Below are positions 45,495 to 54,886 of a DNA stretch of 64,000 nucleotides, one piece after another. Position numbers and translations under genes: made by a program. Each line of letters begins with the position of its first letter. Position 1 is the stretch's first letter. The notes beneath the pieces are model-generated. The model made no database searches. It saw only the letters and a program-made list of their open reading frames with translations, and had not been told where the DNA came from. The stretch is from an uncultured Paracoccaceae bacterium (GTDB taxonomy: Bacteria; Pseudomonadota; Alphaproteobacteria; Rhodobacterales; Rhodobacteraceae): positions 1 to 64,000 of the forward strand of contig CANNFA010000009.1 of NCBI GenBank assembly GCA_947503765.1, read 5' to 3'.

Positions 45495-45779
45495 ATGATC
45501 CGCTCGGAACTGATCCAGAAGATCGCCGATGAAAACCCGCACTTGTTCCAGAGGGATGTCGAGCGCATCGTGAACACCATCTTCGAGGAGATCATCGAGG
45601 CGATGGCGCGGGGCGACCGGGTCGAACTGCGCGGATTCGGCGCCTTTTCGGTCAAGAAGAGAGATGCGAGAATCGGCCGCAACCCGCGCACCGGCGAATC
45701 CGTCGAGGTCGAAGAGAAACACGTTCCCTTCTTCAAGACCGGCAAGCTGCTGCGCGACCGTCTGAACGGAAACGCCTGA
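45495..45779 (+). CDS. ihfB: Integration host factor subunit beta
   Basis: A 94-residue DNA-bending protein that pairs with IhfA. The DNABII pattern is complete: [58 protein letters not shown] and [12 protein letters not shown]. The conserved Pro at the tip of the DNA-inserting arm is in RNPRTG. CAGGGGGAG precedes the ATG at 45495. It is followed after 7 bases by the LapA-domain gene, an arrangement typical of alphaproteobacteria. Confidence 0.97.
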   Translation: MIRSELIQKIADENPHLFQRDVERIVNTIFEEIIEAMARGDRVELRGFGAFSVKKRDARIGRNPRTGESVEVEEKHVPFFKTGKLLRDRLNGNA

Positions 45780-45786
45780 GGCACCC

Positions 45787-46167
45787 ATGCGCTACATTCG
45801 ATATGCGATCCTGGCCGTCATCGCGGTCTGCCTGATAACGCTCGCCCTGGCCAACCGCGAGCTCGTGACGCTGAACCTGCTGCCCGAACAGTTGAGCCTG
45901 ATGCTGGGCTTCGACCGGTCGGTGACGCTGCCGCTGTTCGCTGTGATCCTCGGCGGCGTCGTGGTCGGGGTGCTGCTGGGCTTCGTCTGGGAATGGCTGC
46001 GCGAGCACAAGCACCGCGCCGAGGCCGCCCGCCAGCGCCGCGACAAGGAGCGGCTGGCGCGCGAGGTGAACAGGATCAAGACCGACCACCCGGCGGCCAA
46101 GGACGACGATGTGCTGGCACTGCTGGGCGATGATCGGCAGAAGGCCGGCTCGGCCCGCGGCGCGTGA
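45787..46167 (+). CDS. LapA-domain (DUF1049) membrane protein
   Basis: A 126-residue protein with two membrane helices ([20 protein letters not shown] and [23 protein letters not shown]), followed by a basic coiled coil. This is the LapA/LapB-type domain linked in E. coli to lipopolysaccharide assembly. Between the helices lies [16 protein letters not shown], typical of the domain. Its stop overlaps the trpF GTG start by 4 bp, so the two are translationally coupled. Confidence 0.88.
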   Translation: MRYIRYAILAVIAVCLITLALANRELVTLNLLPEQLSLMLGFDRSVTLPLFAVILGGVVVGVLLGFVWEWLREHKHRAEAARQRRDKERLAREVNRIKTDHPAAKDDDVLALLGDDRQKAGSARGA

Positions 46168-46802
46168 CGGACATTCGCGTCAAGATTTGCGGGCTCAGCC
46201 AGGCCGCCGATATCGACGCCGCCGCCACGGCGGGGGCGAGCTATGCCGGCTTCGTGTTCTTCCCGCGCTCGCCCCGGCATGTCGGTATCGACCGCGCCGC
46301 GGACCTGGCCGCGCGGGTTCCGGCGGGGCTGTGCAAGGTGGCGCTGACCGTGAATGCGGACAACGCGGCGCTGGACGAGATCACGGCGCGGGTGCCGCTG
46401 GACATGTTGCAGTTGCACGGCAGCGAAAGCCCGGCGCGCGTGGCCGAGGTTCGGGCGCGCTATGGCTTGCCGGTGATGAAGGCGGTCGGCGTCGCCAGCG
46501 CGGACGACCTGCCGGCGCTGGCCGAATATGGCCGTGTGGCCGACCAGGTGCTGGTCGATGCCAAGCCCGTGCCGGGCGCGGCGCTGCCCGGCGGCAACGG
46601 GGTGGCCTTCGACTGGCGGTTGATCGCCGGGCGGCGCTGGCCGGTGCCGTGGATGCTGGCCGGCGGGCTGACACCGGGCAACGTGGCCGAGGCGGTGCGC
46701 CTGACCGGCGCGCGGCAGGTCGACGTGTCGTCGGGCGTGGAAAGCGCGCCGGGGGTCAAGGATGCGGCGCTGATCCGCGCCTTCGTGCGGGCCTTGGCAT
46801 AG
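46164..46802 (+). CDS. trpF: Phosphoribosylanthranilate isomerase
   Basis: A 212-residue TIM-barrel enzyme of tryptophan synthesis. The start VKICGL carries the catalytic Cys. Further family blocks are [20 protein letters not shown], the Asp in VLVDAKP and the phosphate-binding AGGLTPGNV with DVSSGVE. The start is a GTG overlapping the LapA-domain stop. In many relatives trpB follows directly. Here a family B repeat and then an oppositely oriented transporter operon follow instead. Confidence 0.97.
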   Translation: MTDIRVKICGLSQAADIDAAATAGASYAGFVFFPRSPRHVGIDRAADLAARVPAGLCKVALTVNADNAALDEITARVPLDMLQLHGSESPARVAEVRARYGLPVMKAVGVASADDLPALAEYGRVADQVLVDAKPVPGAALPGGNGVAFDWRLIAGRRWPVPWMLAGGLTPGNVAEAVRLTGARQVDVSSGVESAPGVKDAALIRAFVRALA

Positions 46803-46807
46803 GGTTT

Positions 46808-46890
46808 CGGATCGCCCTTGGCGATCCGATCCGTGCGAGGGGCGTTGCCCCTCGCGCTCCCCAAGGTATTTTAGGCAAGATGAGGATGGG
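46808..46890 (+). repeat. Family B double-hairpin element, copy after trpF
   Basis: Hairpin 1 is CGGATCGC/GCGATCCG (46808-46828). Hairpin 2 is GCGAGGGGC/GCCCCTCGC (46835-46855, loop GTT). The tail is GCTCCCCAAGGTATTTTAGG, then CAAGATGAGG. It lies between the convergent trpF and transporter genes. Confidence 0.7.
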
Positions 46891-46910
46891 GCTGCGAGGT
46901 TTTGGCGCCG

Positions 46911-47849
46911 TCACTTCACCGCGCCGGCGGCCATGCCCTTGATGATGAAGCGTTCCAGGAAGATGCCGATGATGACCAGCGGCAGGATCGCGGCGGTGGA
47001 GAGCGCCGCCATCGCCCACCAGTTGATGCCCTGGCTGCCGGTCTGCGAGGCGACCATGACCGGCAGAGTCTTGGCGTCGGTCGAGGTGAGCAGCGAGGCG
47101 AAGAAATATTCGTTCCAGGTCAGCACCAGCGACAGGATGAAGGCCGCGACCATGCCGGGCAGGGCGATCGGCAGCACGATGGTCACGAAGGCGCCCCAGA
47201 TCGAAAGCCCGTCGACCAGCGCGGCCTCTTCGAGTTCGACTGGGATCGACTGGAACTGGTCGCGCATGATCCAGATGACGATGGGCAGCACCGTCAGCGT
47301 GTAGAGCAGGATCAGCCCGATCCGCGTGTCCAGGAGGTCGAGCTGCTTGTAGAGCACGAGGAAGGGCAGGGCGAGCACCACCGGCGGCAGGATCAGCTGC
47401 GACAGGAAGAAGAACGAGATGTCCGGGTTGCGCATGAAGCCGAACCGGTAGCGGAACCGCGACAGCCCGTAGGCCGACATCGAGCCGAGCAGCACCGCCA
47501 GCGCCGAGGCCGACAGCGCCACGATGGCGGAGTTCATGAACCGCTTGAGAAACTCGTCGCGGACCGTGGATTCCTGGCCCAGCAGGCGCGGCGAGAGGCC
47601 GATGCTTTCGAAGCCTTTCCATTTCGGCTGAAAGTCGACGAACGGGATCAGGTTGCCCTGCATCACGTCGGGGGCCATCTTGAAGCTGGTGGTGAAGGTC
47701 CAGTAGATCGGGAACAGGCACACGATGGTCCAGAACACCAGGATCCCGTAGATCGCGGTGCGGCCGGCGACCCATTTCACACGGCCGGCACGGTCGTGGT
47801 CGCTGTCATGGAAGATCTGCGTTGCGGGGGCGGTGTCGGTATCGGCCAT
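46911..47849 (-). CDS. Carbohydrate ABC transporter permease, MalG type
   Basis: A 312-residue inner-membrane protein with six helices, one half of the importer channel. The ATPase-coupling EAA loop is VELEEAALVDGLSIWGAFVTIVLP in its usual place. The N-terminus includes WTIVCLFPIYWTFTTSFK, typical of MalG-type permeases. Its start is one base after the stop of the MalF-type gene. Expression order is binding protein, MalF type, MalG type. Confidence 0.93.
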   Translation of the reverse strand: MADTDTAPATQIFHDSDHDRAGRVKWVAGRTAIYGILVFWTIVCLFPIYWTFTTSFKMAPDVMQGNLIPFVDFQPKWKGFESIGLSPRLLGQESTVRDEFLKRFMNSAIVALSASALAVLLGSMSAYGLSRFRYRFGFMRNPDISFFFLSQLILPPVVLALPFLVLYKQLDLLDTRIGLILLYTLTVLPIVIWIMRDQFQSIPVELEEAALVDGLSIWGAFVTIVLPIALPGMVAAFILSLVLTWNEYFFASLLTSTDAKTLPVMVASQTGSQGINWWAMAALSTAAILPLVIIGIFLERFIIKGMAAGAVK

Positions 47850-47850
47850 G

Positions 47851-48957
47851 TCAGTACCTCGGGTTCATCCAGCGGTCGACCAGCTTCATGAACAGGGTGA
47901 TCGCCAGCACGATCAGCACCAGGTAGACGATGGCCAGAAGGGTTCCGTATCCCACGTTCGAGCGGTCGCGATATTCGCGGTAGATGAAGCTGGTGACGCT
48001 GTCGGTCGCGCCGCCGGGCCCGCCCGAGGTCACGGTGATGATGATGTCCGCGAGTTTCAGCTTGAAGATGATGCGGATCAGGATCGCGGTGATCGACACC
48101 GGCAGCATCAGCGGGAACGTCACCTGCCAGAAGCCGAACCAGCCCGACGCGCCGTCGACGCGCGCCGCTTCCTGCACCTCGCGCGGGATCGCCTGAAGCC
48201 CTGCCAGCAGCATGATCATCATGAACGGGATGAAGGTCCAGGCGTCCATGATCATGATCATCGCGCGGGCGATTTCCGGCTCTGAAAAGAAGGCGGGGCG
48301 GTCCCAGCCGAGGGTGCGGGCCAGCCGCGCGATCGGGCCGAAGCGCCCTTCGAGCATCGACTTGCCGATCATCCAGGACACCGCCACCGGCGACAGCATC
48401 AGCGGCAGAAGGAACGCCACGCGGAAGAACTTGCGCGCCCGGATTTCCGAGGCGAGGATCAGCGCGAGGCCGAAGGCCACGGCGTATTCCACCAGGATCG
48501 CGGCGGTGTAATAGACCATGTTCTTCAGCGAATTCCAGTAGAACGGGTCGTTCCACATCTGCACCACGTTGTCGAAACCGTTGAACTTGCGCCCGTCGAT
48601 GGAGGCGAGGTTCCAGTCGGAAAACGCGATGGACAGGGCGAAGATCAGCGGGAACACCACGACGAAGATCACGAACAGCGCGGCGGGCAGCACGAACAGC
48701 GTGCGTTTGCCGCGCTCGCCGTACAGCACCACCTGCGCCACGTTCAGGCATACGGCCCAGAACAGCGCGGCATAGAGCGTCGGGCGCCAGCTGGCAAAAT
48801 CGATGGGCAGCGTGCCGGCCTGCGCCAGCCATTGCACCGCGAACATCGCCACGAGCAGCCCGAAGGAGCCCCAGATCAGCAGCTTTCCCAGCGCGCGGCG
48901 CCGGTCGCTGATTTCATCGGCGGTCACGACATATAGGCGGTCGCCTTCTTCGGCCAC
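47851..48957 (-). CDS. Carbohydrate ABC transporter permease, MalF type
   Basis: A 368-residue inner-membrane protein, longer than common MalF-type permeases. It has an additional N-terminal segment with two helices (LLIWGSFGLLVAMFAVQWLA and YAALFWAVCLNVAQVVL). The canonical six helices follow, with the EAA loop VQEAARVDGASGWFGFWQVTFPLM. It ends with the family's GYGTLLAIVYLVLIVLAITLF. It follows the binding-protein gene after 90 bases. Confidence 0.92.
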   Translation of the reverse strand: MAEEGDRLYVVTADEISDRRRALGKLLIWGSFGLLVAMFAVQWLAQAGTLPIDFASWRPTLYAALFWAVCLNVAQVVLYGERGKRTLFVLPAALFVIFVVVFPLIFALSIAFSDWNLASIDGRKFNGFDNVVQMWNDPFYWNSLKNMVYYTAAILVEYAVAFGLALILASEIRARKFFRVAFLLPLMLSPVAVSWMIGKSMLEGRFGPIARLARTLGWDRPAFFSEPEIARAMIMIMDAWTFIPFMMIMLLAGLQAIPREVQEAARVDGASGWFGFWQVTFPLMLPVSITAILIRIIFKLKLADIIITVTSGGPGGATDSVTSFIYREYRDRSNVGYGTLLAIVYLVLIVLAITLFMKLVDRWMNPRY

Positions 48958-49047
48958 GCGGGATCCCCTGTATTATGGTGTCGGAAAAGCGGCTTGTGCG
49001 GCCGCCGGCGATCAGCCCGCCGGCGGCCATCGTGTCAGGGGCGCGCG

Positions 49048-50730
49048 TTACAGGCCCAGAGAGCCCTTGTAGAGCGCGATCTGCTGTTCGCGGCCGATCT
49101 GGTCGGTGATCCCCTCCCAGGCTTCGGCGATGGCATCGGCCACCTCCTGCGCACTGCCGTACTGGCCGGCGAACGCCTTGGCCAGTTCGTCCTCGGCGAT
49201 GGAATAGTACTGGAAGATGCCGGGGATGCGCGGCTCCACCGCGGCGTTCGGGTGGTTGTAGCTGTCGAGGTTGGAGCCAAGGTAATCCTCGATATAGGCG
49301 CGGTCATAGCCGGCCGCTTCCCACTCGTCATACTGGAAGTGCGAGTTGCGGTAGGGCTGGAAGCCGGACGGATAGGCGACCATCCACAGCGACAGATCCT
49401 TGCCGCCCAGATGCGCCGCCGCCGACCAGGCGGCCTTGCGCTTCTTCTCGTCGCCCGACACGTTCTTGGTGACGTAGATGCCCCAGCCGATAAAGGCGTT
49501 GTTGGGCGATTCGTTGCGCGTGTCCTCCCACTCGCCGGTCTTGGAATTGTAGACGCGGTCCGAGGCCGGGTTGATGTCGAAGCCCACGACATCGCCGACC
49601 ACCGAGGTGTCCGAGGTGCGCGCGTTGGACCCAACATCGCCCCACCAGTTCAGCATCCCGCCGGTCCCGGCGAGGAATTCCTGGAACGCGGTGGTGTTCG
49701 GGTCGGCGTTCAGCTGGTCGGGCGGATAGGCATCGGCCGCCACCAGGTCCATCACGTCCTGGATCGCCTGGACGAAGGCGGGGTTGTTGATCCGCGGCTT
49801 CATCGTGTCGGGGTCGAACAGCCAGGCCGGATCGTCCGGATGCTTCGCAAGCGGCGAGGCACGATTTCCCAGGAAGTAGAAGCCGAAGCCGCCCCAGGTG
49901 ATCTTGAGCGGATCGAGATAGCCATAGGCGCCAAGCCCGGTCAGCGGATCGGTCTTGCCGGCCAGGAACTTCGTCTGCGCGTTGACCTGCTCCCAGGTTT
50001 TCGGCGGCTCCCAGGGCGAGCCGTCGCCCTCTTTGGCCCAGGCGGCCGCGAAGTCCTCGCTTTCGTAGTAATCCTTGCGGTAGGCGAAGGTGTGGGTGTC
50101 GCCGTCGATCGACACGCGGTAGGTCTTGCCGTCCCAGGTGCCGACCGGTGCCTTCAGGTAATCGACGTAATCGTCCATGTCGATCAGGTCTTTCACCCAG
50201 TCGGGCATCTCGTCGAGCAGGCCGCGCCCGGCCGTGTCGCCCTCGAACGGGGCGCCCATTTCGAGAATGTCGAAATCGACCGTGCCGGTGGCGATGGATT
50301 GCTGCAGGCGCGGGTTGTAATCGGCCTGCGCGAGATCGACCCAGTTGATCTTGGCGCCGGTATATTCCTCCCAGGGCTTCAGGAAGCCGCGGAACAGGAA
50401 GTTGTGGAGGTTCTGGTTGTTGAGGCCCATGAAGGTCAGCTCGACCCCCTCGAACTCGCCGGGCTGGACCACTTCCCTGGTCGGCCCGAGGCACATCTCG
50501 CCGACCTTCTGCCAGTCGGCATCGGTGGGGCTGCCCATGCCGACGCCGGGCACCTTGAGGATCTCGGCCCGCAGGTTCGCGCTGTCCTGCGCCCAGGCGG
50601 GGCGCACCGAGGTGCCGGTGGCAGCGCCCGACACCGCGGCCATCGCGCCGACACCGGCCATGCCCTTGAGCATGTTGCGTCGGCTGAGCTTTCCCGTCCT
50701 CTGCAGATGGTTGTATATTTCGACTTTCAC
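49048..50730 (-). CDS. Carbohydrate ABC transporter substrate-binding protein, twin-arginine signal
   Basis: A 560-residue periplasmic binding protein, larger than usual for family 1 sugar-binding proteins. The signal contains LSRRNMLKG (twin Arg 17-18) and ends AWA (47), so export by the Tat route is likely. The mature part has ELTFMGLNNQNLHNFL, QSIATGTVDFDILEMGAP and GGMLNWWGDVGSNAR. The start is a GTG at 50730, behind a good GGGAGGAGA. In-frame codons extend upstream, opposite the ATPase gene, but do not look coding. The sugar cannot be identified. The FucU-like gene nearby hints at ribose, fucose or a similar sugar. Confidence 0.88.
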   Translation of the reverse strand: MKVEIYNHLQRTGKLSRRNMLKGMAGVGAMAAVSGAATGTSVRPAWAQDSANLRAEILKVPGVGMGSPTDADWQKVGEMCLGPTREVVQPGEFEGVELTFMGLNNQNLHNFLFRGFLKPWEEYTGAKINWVDLAQADYNPRLQQSIATGTVDFDILEMGAPFEGDTAGRGLLDEMPDWVKDLIDMDDYVDYLKAPVGTWDGKTYRVSIDGDTHTFAYRKDYYESEDFAAAWAKEGDGSPWEPPKTWEQVNAQTKFLAGKTDPLTGLGAYGYLDPLKITWGGFGFYFLGNRASPLAKHPDDPAWLFDPDTMKPRINNPAFVQAIQDVMDLVAADAYPPDQLNADPNTTAFQEFLAGTGGMLNWWGDVGSNARTSDTSVVGDVVGFDINPASDRVYNSKTGEWEDTRNESPNNAFIGWGIYVTKNVSGDEKKRKAAWSAAAHLGGKDLSLWMVAYPSGFQPYRNSHFQYDEWEAAGYDRAYIEDYLGSNLDSYNHPNAAVEPRIPGIFQYYSIAEDELAKAFAGQYGSAQEVADAIAEAWEGITDQIGREQQIALYKGSLGL

Positions 50731-50970
50731 GTCGGTCTCCTCCCTGACTGTGTCCCGCCCCGCGCCGCGGCTCTCGCCGCCGCACCGGGCCGGCCGCGCC
50801 GATGGCGCCGCACCGGAGGGAGTTTCACCGCGCCCAAGGGGGCTGTCAAGTTGTCGATGGGGCACGATACGCGCGGCGTTAGCGATAACCTTTTGCGCTA
50901 ACCTTTTGGCAATGGACAGGCCCCGCCCGCTCTGCATATCTTGGCCCGACCAGAGGAGGACCGGCGGCGC
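50731..50970. promoter_or_regulatory. Divergent control region of the sugar transporter, LacI-like operator
   Basis: Between the binding-protein and ATPase genes lies GTTAGCGATAAC (50878-50889), a near-palindrome with a central CG like LacI/GalR operators. It is followed by GCGCTAAC (50895-50902), which mirrors GTTAGCG. The segment TAACCTTTTG occurs twice in tandem. No LacI-type regulator gene is in the window. Confidence 0.5.
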
Positions 50971-52047
50971 ATGGCAGAAGTGAAGATCCGCGATCTGCGA
51001 AAAAACTACGGCCAGGTGGAGGTGATCCACGGCGTGGAATTCGACATAGCGGACGGTGAATTCGTGGTCCTGGTCGGCCCGTCGGGCTGCGGCAAGTCCA
51101 CGCTTCTGCGGATGATCGCGGGGCTGGAGGCGATCTCGGGCGGCACGATTTCCATCGGCGACCGGGTGGTGAACAACCTGCCGCCATCCAGGCGCGACAT
51201 CGCCATGGTGTTCCAGAACTACGCGCTCTACCCGCACAAGACGGTCGCGGCGAATATGGGCTTTTCGCTGCGCACGCGAAAGATGCCGCGGGCCGAGATC
51301 GACGAACGGGTGAAACGCGCCGCCGAGATCCTGGGCCTGACCCCCTATCTGGGGCGCTATCCGCGCGCCCTGTCCGGCGGGCAGCGCCAGCGCGTGGCGA
51401 TGGGCCGGGCGATCGTGCGCGACCCGCAGGTCTTCCTGTTCGACGAGCCGCTGTCGAACCTCGACGCCAAGCTGCGCGTTCAGATGCGCACCGAGATCCG
51501 CGAGCTTCACCAGCGGCTGGGCACCACGACCGTCTACGTCACCCACGACCAGATCGAGGCGATGACGATGGCCGACAAGATCGTGGTGCTGCAGGGCGGC
51601 CATATCGAGCAGATCGGCGCGCCGCTGGATCTGTATGACACGCCGGCCAACACCTTCGTCGCGGAATTCATCGGCTCGCCCTCGATGAACCTGCTGGACG
51701 CGGTGCTGCACCGGGACGGCGCGGCCCTGGTGGCCGATCTGGGCCCGGATCATGGCCGGACACGGCTGGCGCTGGCCGAGGGGCCGGGCCGCGAGGACGG
51801 GCGCGAGGTGGTGCTGGGGATCCGGCCGGAACACCTGCTGCCGGGCGATGCCGGGCTGCCCGCAAAGGTGACGGTGGTCGAGCCGACCGGGGCGGAAAGC
51901 CATGTCGTGATGCAGGCGGGCGGGCAGGACGTGACCTCCGTGCTGAAGGAACGGGTCGCGCTGCGGCCCGGCGACGCGGTGCACATGACCGCCGATCCCG
52001 GCGCGATCCACGTCTTCGACCGGCAGAGCCGCGTGCGGCTGGCCTGA
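50971..52047 (+). CDS. Carbohydrate ABC transporter ATPase, UgpC/MalK type
   Basis: A 358-residue ATPase that drives the importer. Walker A is GPSGCGKST (36-44), the signature LSGGQ (134-138) and Walker B VFLFDEP (154-160), with [12 protein letters not shown] after it. A C-terminal TOBE/OB region ([27 protein letters not shown]) is present, as in MalK. The ATG at 50971 follows AGAGGAGGA at 10 bases. It is divergent from the binding protein and permeases, so two transcripts make one transporter. Confidence 0.93.
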   Translation: MAEVKIRDLRKNYGQVEVIHGVEFDIADGEFVVLVGPSGCGKSTLLRMIAGLEAISGGTISIGDRVVNNLPPSRRDIAMVFQNYALYPHKTVAANMGFSLRTRKMPRAEIDERVKRAAEILGLTPYLGRYPRALSGGQRQRVAMGRAIVRDPQVFLFDEPLSNLDAKLRVQMRTEIRELHQRLGTTTVYVTHDQIEAMTMADKIVVLQGGHIEQIGAPLDLYDTPANTFVAEFIGSPSMNLLDAVLHRDGAALVADLGPDHGRTRLALAEGPGREDGREVVLGIRPEHLLPGDAGLPAKVTVVEPTGAESHVVMQAGGQDVTSVLKERVALRPGDAVHMTADPGAIHVFDRQSRVRLA

Positions 52048-52079
52048 GACCCGGCGGAACACACATAACGGAGGAAGAC

Positions 52080-52532
52080 ATGCTGAAGGGGATCGACCCG
52101 CGACTGAACGCCGAGGTGCTGCATTGTTTGCGCGCGATGGGCCATGGCGATGTGCTGATCCTGGCGGACACCAACTTTCCGTCCGATTCCATCGCCCGCC
52201 ACACGGTCTATGGCGAATTGTTGCGGATGGACAACCTGAGCGTTTCGGAGGCGGCGGAAGCGGTTCTGTCGGTACTGCCGCTCGACACGTTCGTGGACGA
52301 TTTCGCCGGCCGGATGGAGGTGGTGGACGCGCCCGGCGACGTGCCGCCCGTGCAGGCCGAGGTGCAGGCCGCGATCGACGCGGCGGAGGGCACGCCGCGC
52401 CCCATGGTCGGGATCGAGCGCTTTGCCTTCTACGACATGGCGCGCGCCGCCTATGCGGTGATCCAGACCGGCGAGCGGCGGTTCTACGGCTGCATCATGT
52501 TCCGCAAGGGGGTGATCCCGCCGGAGACGTGA
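52080..52532 (+). CDS. RbsD/FucU-family sugar mutarotase
   Basis: A 150-residue enzyme that interconverts anomers of a sugar such as fucose or ribose. It contains the family pattern MLKGIDPRLNAEVLHCLRAMGHGDVLILADTNFP with the active-site His, and later FYDMARAAYAVIQTGERRFYGCIMFRKG. Length and sequence are closer to FucU than to RbsD. It begins 32 bases after the ATPase gene with an excellent ACGGAGGAA, so they form an operon. It supports a pentose or deoxyhexose as substrate of the importer. Confidence 0.9.
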   Translation: MLKGIDPRLNAEVLHCLRAMGHGDVLILADTNFPSDSIARHTVYGELLRMDNLSVSEAAEAVLSVLPLDTFVDDFAGRMEVVDAPGDVPPVQAEVQAAIDAAEGTPRPMVGIERFAFYDMARAAYAVIQTGERRFYGCIMFRKGVIPPET

Positions 52533-52534
52533 TG

Positions 52535-52620
52535 TCGGATCGCCTGCGGCGATTAGGCCCGCCGGAGGGGCGCTGCCCCTCCGGACCTCCCCGAGGTATT
52601 TGGGGCAAGATGAGGAACAG
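52535..52620 (+). repeat. Family B double-hairpin element, copy after the mutarotase gene
   Basis: Hairpin 1, CGGATCGCC/GGCGAT, is decayed at its end. Hairpin 2, CCGGAGGGGC/GCCCCTCCGG (52562-52584, loop GCT), is perfect. The tail is ACCTCCCCGAGGTATTTGG, then CAAGATGAGGAACAG. Confidence 0.7.
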
Positions 52621-52641
52621 ACGAGGCTTTTCGGGCCTGGA

Positions 52642-52860
52642 TCAGTCGTCCTGCGAGGGGGCTTTGCCGATGCCGCGGAACACGGCGCGAAAGGGCAGTG
52701 CCCAGGCCACGCCGAGCCCGGCATAGATCGCCAGTTCCAGCCAGAAGGGCGGCCGGTCCAGCAGGCCGACCAGGGTGATCGCCACCACCACGTAGGCGGG
52801 CAGCCAGACCAGCAGCAGCAGCAGCGACAGCCGGCGGCGGGCCTTGTGCGACAGCGCCAT
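52642..52860 (-). CDS. DUF2842-family small membrane protein
   Basis: A 72-residue protein with two helices (LSLLLLLVWLPAYVVVAITLV and LELAIYAGLGVAWALPFRAVF). It carries the family's ALSHKARRRL start and a C-terminal PFRAVFRGIG. DUF2842 proteins are restricted to alphaproteobacteria and have no known function. It lies 13 bases after the purA stop in the same direction and may be co-transcribed. Confidence 0.85.
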   Translation of the reverse strand: MALSHKARRRLSLLLLLVWLPAYVVVAITLVGLLDRPPFWLELAIYAGLGVAWALPFRAVFRGIGKAPSQDD

Positions 52861-52873
52861 CAATCCGCGCCCA

Positions 52874-54166
52874 TCAATCGGCAAACGGGTCTGTGACGAG
52901 GATCGTGTCGTCGCGTTCCGGGCTGGTGGACAGCAGCGCCACCGGGCATTGCACCAGCTCCTCGATCCGGCGGACATACTTCACCGCCTCGCCGGGCAGA
53001 TCGGCCCAGCTGCGCGCGCCGGCGGTGCTGCCCGTCCAGCCGGGGAGCGATTCGTAGATCGGGCGCACGCGGGCCTGCTCTTCGGCGGCGGTGGGCAGGT
53101 AGTCGAGCGTCCGGCCGTCGAGTTCGTAGCCGGTGCAGATCTTCAGCGTCTCGAACCCGTCGAGCACGTCGAGCTTGGTCAGCGCGATGCCGTTCACCCC
53201 CGAGGTCGCGCAGGTCTGCCGCACCAGCACCGCGTCGAACCAGCCGCAGCGGCGCTTGCGCCCGGTGGTGGTGCCGAATTCGTGGCCGCGCGTGCCCAGC
53301 CGTTCGCCGTCGGCGTCGTCCAGCTCGGTGGGAAAGGGCCCTTCGCCGACGCGGGTGGTGTAGGCCTTGACGATGCCGAGCACGAAACCGATCGCGCCGG
53401 GGCCCATGCCGGTGCCGGTGGCGGCCTGTCCGGCGATCACGTTCGAGGAGGTCACGAACGGGTAGGTGCCGAAGTCGATGTCCAGAAGTGCGCCCTGCGC
53501 GCCCTCGAACAGGATGCGGCGTCCGGCGCGGGCGCGCTCGTGCAGCACTTTCCAGGCGGGGGCGGCGTATTTCAGAATCTCGGGCGCGACGGCGCGCAGG
53601 TCGCGCAGCAGGCGGGCGCGGTCCACAGGCTCGAGCCCCAGGCCGCGGCGCAGCGCGTCGTGATGCACCAGCGCCCGGTCGACCCGGTGTTCCAGCGTGG
53701 TGTCGTCGGCAAGGTCGGCGACGCGGATCGAGCGGCGGCCGACCTTGTCCTCGTAGGCCGGCCCGATGCCGCGCCCGGTCGTGCCGATCCGCGCCACGGT
53801 GGTCTGCGCCTCGCGGGCGCGGTCCAGCTCGCCGTGGATCGGCAGGATCAGCGGCGTGTTCTCGGCGATCATCAGGGTTTCGGGCGTGATGCTGACACCC
53901 TGGGCGCGGATCGTCTCGATCTCCTCGAGCAGGTGCCACGGGTCGAGCACGACGCCGTTGCCGATCACGCTGAGCTTGCCGCCGCGCACCACGCCCGAGG
54001 GCAACGCGTGCAGCTTGTAGACGGTGCCGTCGATCACCAGGGTGTGGCCGGCATTGTGGCCGCCCTGGAACCGGCAGATCACGTCGGCGCGCTCCGACAG
54101 CCAGTCGACGATCTTGCCCTTACCCTCGTCGCCCCACTGGGCGCCGACAACGACGACATTGGCCAT
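52874..54166 (-). CDS. purA: Adenylosuccinate synthetase
   Basis: A 430-residue GTP-dependent enzyme that joins IMP and aspartate, the first committed step to AMP. The P-loop-like GDEGKGK (12-18) follows VVVVGAQW. Also seen are [11 protein letters not shown], the IMP-binding [13 protein letters not shown], the GTP-loop region [11 protein letters not shown], and [13 protein letters not shown]. All catalytic blocks are intact. The ATG at 54166 gives the standard length. Confidence 0.98.
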   Translation of the reverse strand: MANVVVVGAQWGDEGKGKIVDWLSERADVICRFQGGHNAGHTLVIDGTVYKLHALPSGVVRGGKLSVIGNGVVLDPWHLLEEIETIRAQGVSITPETLMIAENTPLILPIHGELDRAREAQTTVARIGTTGRGIGPAYEDKVGRRSIRVADLADDTTLEHRVDRALVHHDALRRGLGLEPVDRARLLRDLRAVAPEILKYAAPAWKVLHERARAGRRILFEGAQGALLDIDFGTYPFVTSSNVIAGQAATGTGMGPGAIGFVLGIVKAYTTRVGEGPFPTELDDADGERLGTRGHEFGTTTGRKRRCGWFDAVLVRQTCATSGVNGIALTKLDVLDGFETLKICTGYELDGRTLDYLPTAAEEQARVRPIYESLPGWTGSTAGARSWADLPGEAVKYVRRIEELVQCPVALLSTSPERDDTILVTDPFAD

Positions 54167-54341
54167 GGCGCATTCCCTGCATAGCTGAAAACCCGCGCCG
54201 GTATAGCCGAGGCGGCAGGGCCGCGAAACCGCTATTTCACCCTGATCACGCCTGCCAGGTGCGGGCACATGCCATTGCGGGCTGGACAGGCGGTGCCCGG
54301 CGCGGCACATCATTGGCAATGTTCGACAAGGGATTTTCCGC

Positions 54342-54740
54342 ATGGCATTGCTGATCCGCTGGCTGTTCGCCTTTCTCCTGGTGGGGGCGACCTACAACCC
54401 GACGCATATCAACTATGTCCGCTGGGCAGAGGCGAATTACGACACACGCCTGTCGCTGACCGTGCTGTTCGGGCTGCTGCTGTTCGTGGGCTACGTGATC
54501 TTCTTCCGGGCCACGCTGCGGTCGATCGGGGCGTTCGGGATGCTGCTGGTGCTGGCGCTGGTGGCCGGGATCGTCTGGGTGCTGATCGACCTGGGGTGGG
54601 TGTCGCTGAACGATCCCGACCGGATGGTCTGGCTGGGCATCGTCGCGCTGAGCCTGGTGCTGGGCACCGGGCTGTCCTGGTCGATCATCCGCCGGCGCCT
54701 GTCCGGGCAATTCGACATGGACGACGTGGACGACGAGTAG
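54342..54740 (+). CDS. DUF6524-like small membrane protein
   Basis: A 132-residue protein with four predicted helices ([73 protein letters not shown]) and an acidic tail DMDDVDDE. It resembles the DUF6524 family common in Rhodobacteraceae. No role is known. It is divergent from purA, with 175 bases between them. Confidence 0.75.
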   Translation: MALLIRWLFAFLLVGATYNPTHINYVRWAEANYDTRLSLTVLFGLLLFVGYVIFFRATLRSIGAFGMLLVLALVAGIVWVLIDLGWVSLNDPDRMVWLGIVALSLVLGTGLSWSIIRRRLSGQFDMDDVDDE

Positions 54741-54742
54741 GG

Positions 54743-54800
54743 CGCAGGGACCGGCGCGGGCGCCGCCCCGCGGATACTTGCCGCCGGAAGACGCCGCCGG
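54743..54800. repeat. Possible degenerate family B element
   Basis: After the DUF6524-like stop come GGCGCGGGCGCCGCCCCGC and CGGATACTTGCCGCCGG. These recall the second hairpin and the tail of family B but are poorly preserved. Confidence 0.3.
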
Positions 54801-54886
54801 CCGCCGCGCTGCGGGCGAATGCGGGGTTGCGGGACGGGCGGCAAGGTTCTAGATACCCCTCGTTGCAACGCCGAAGGTCCGTCCGA

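Noticed and set aside
49048-50730. Glycerol-binding protein (GlpV) because of its large size
   Set aside because: The N-terminal sequence and motifs do not match GlpV as I know it, and the operon has one MalK-type ATPase rather than the GlpS/GlpT pair.
50731-52062. N-terminal extension of the sugar-binding protein up to 52062
   Set aside because: The extension lies antisense to the ATPase gene. A GTG with an excellent ribosome-binding site and a Tat signal sets the start at 50730.
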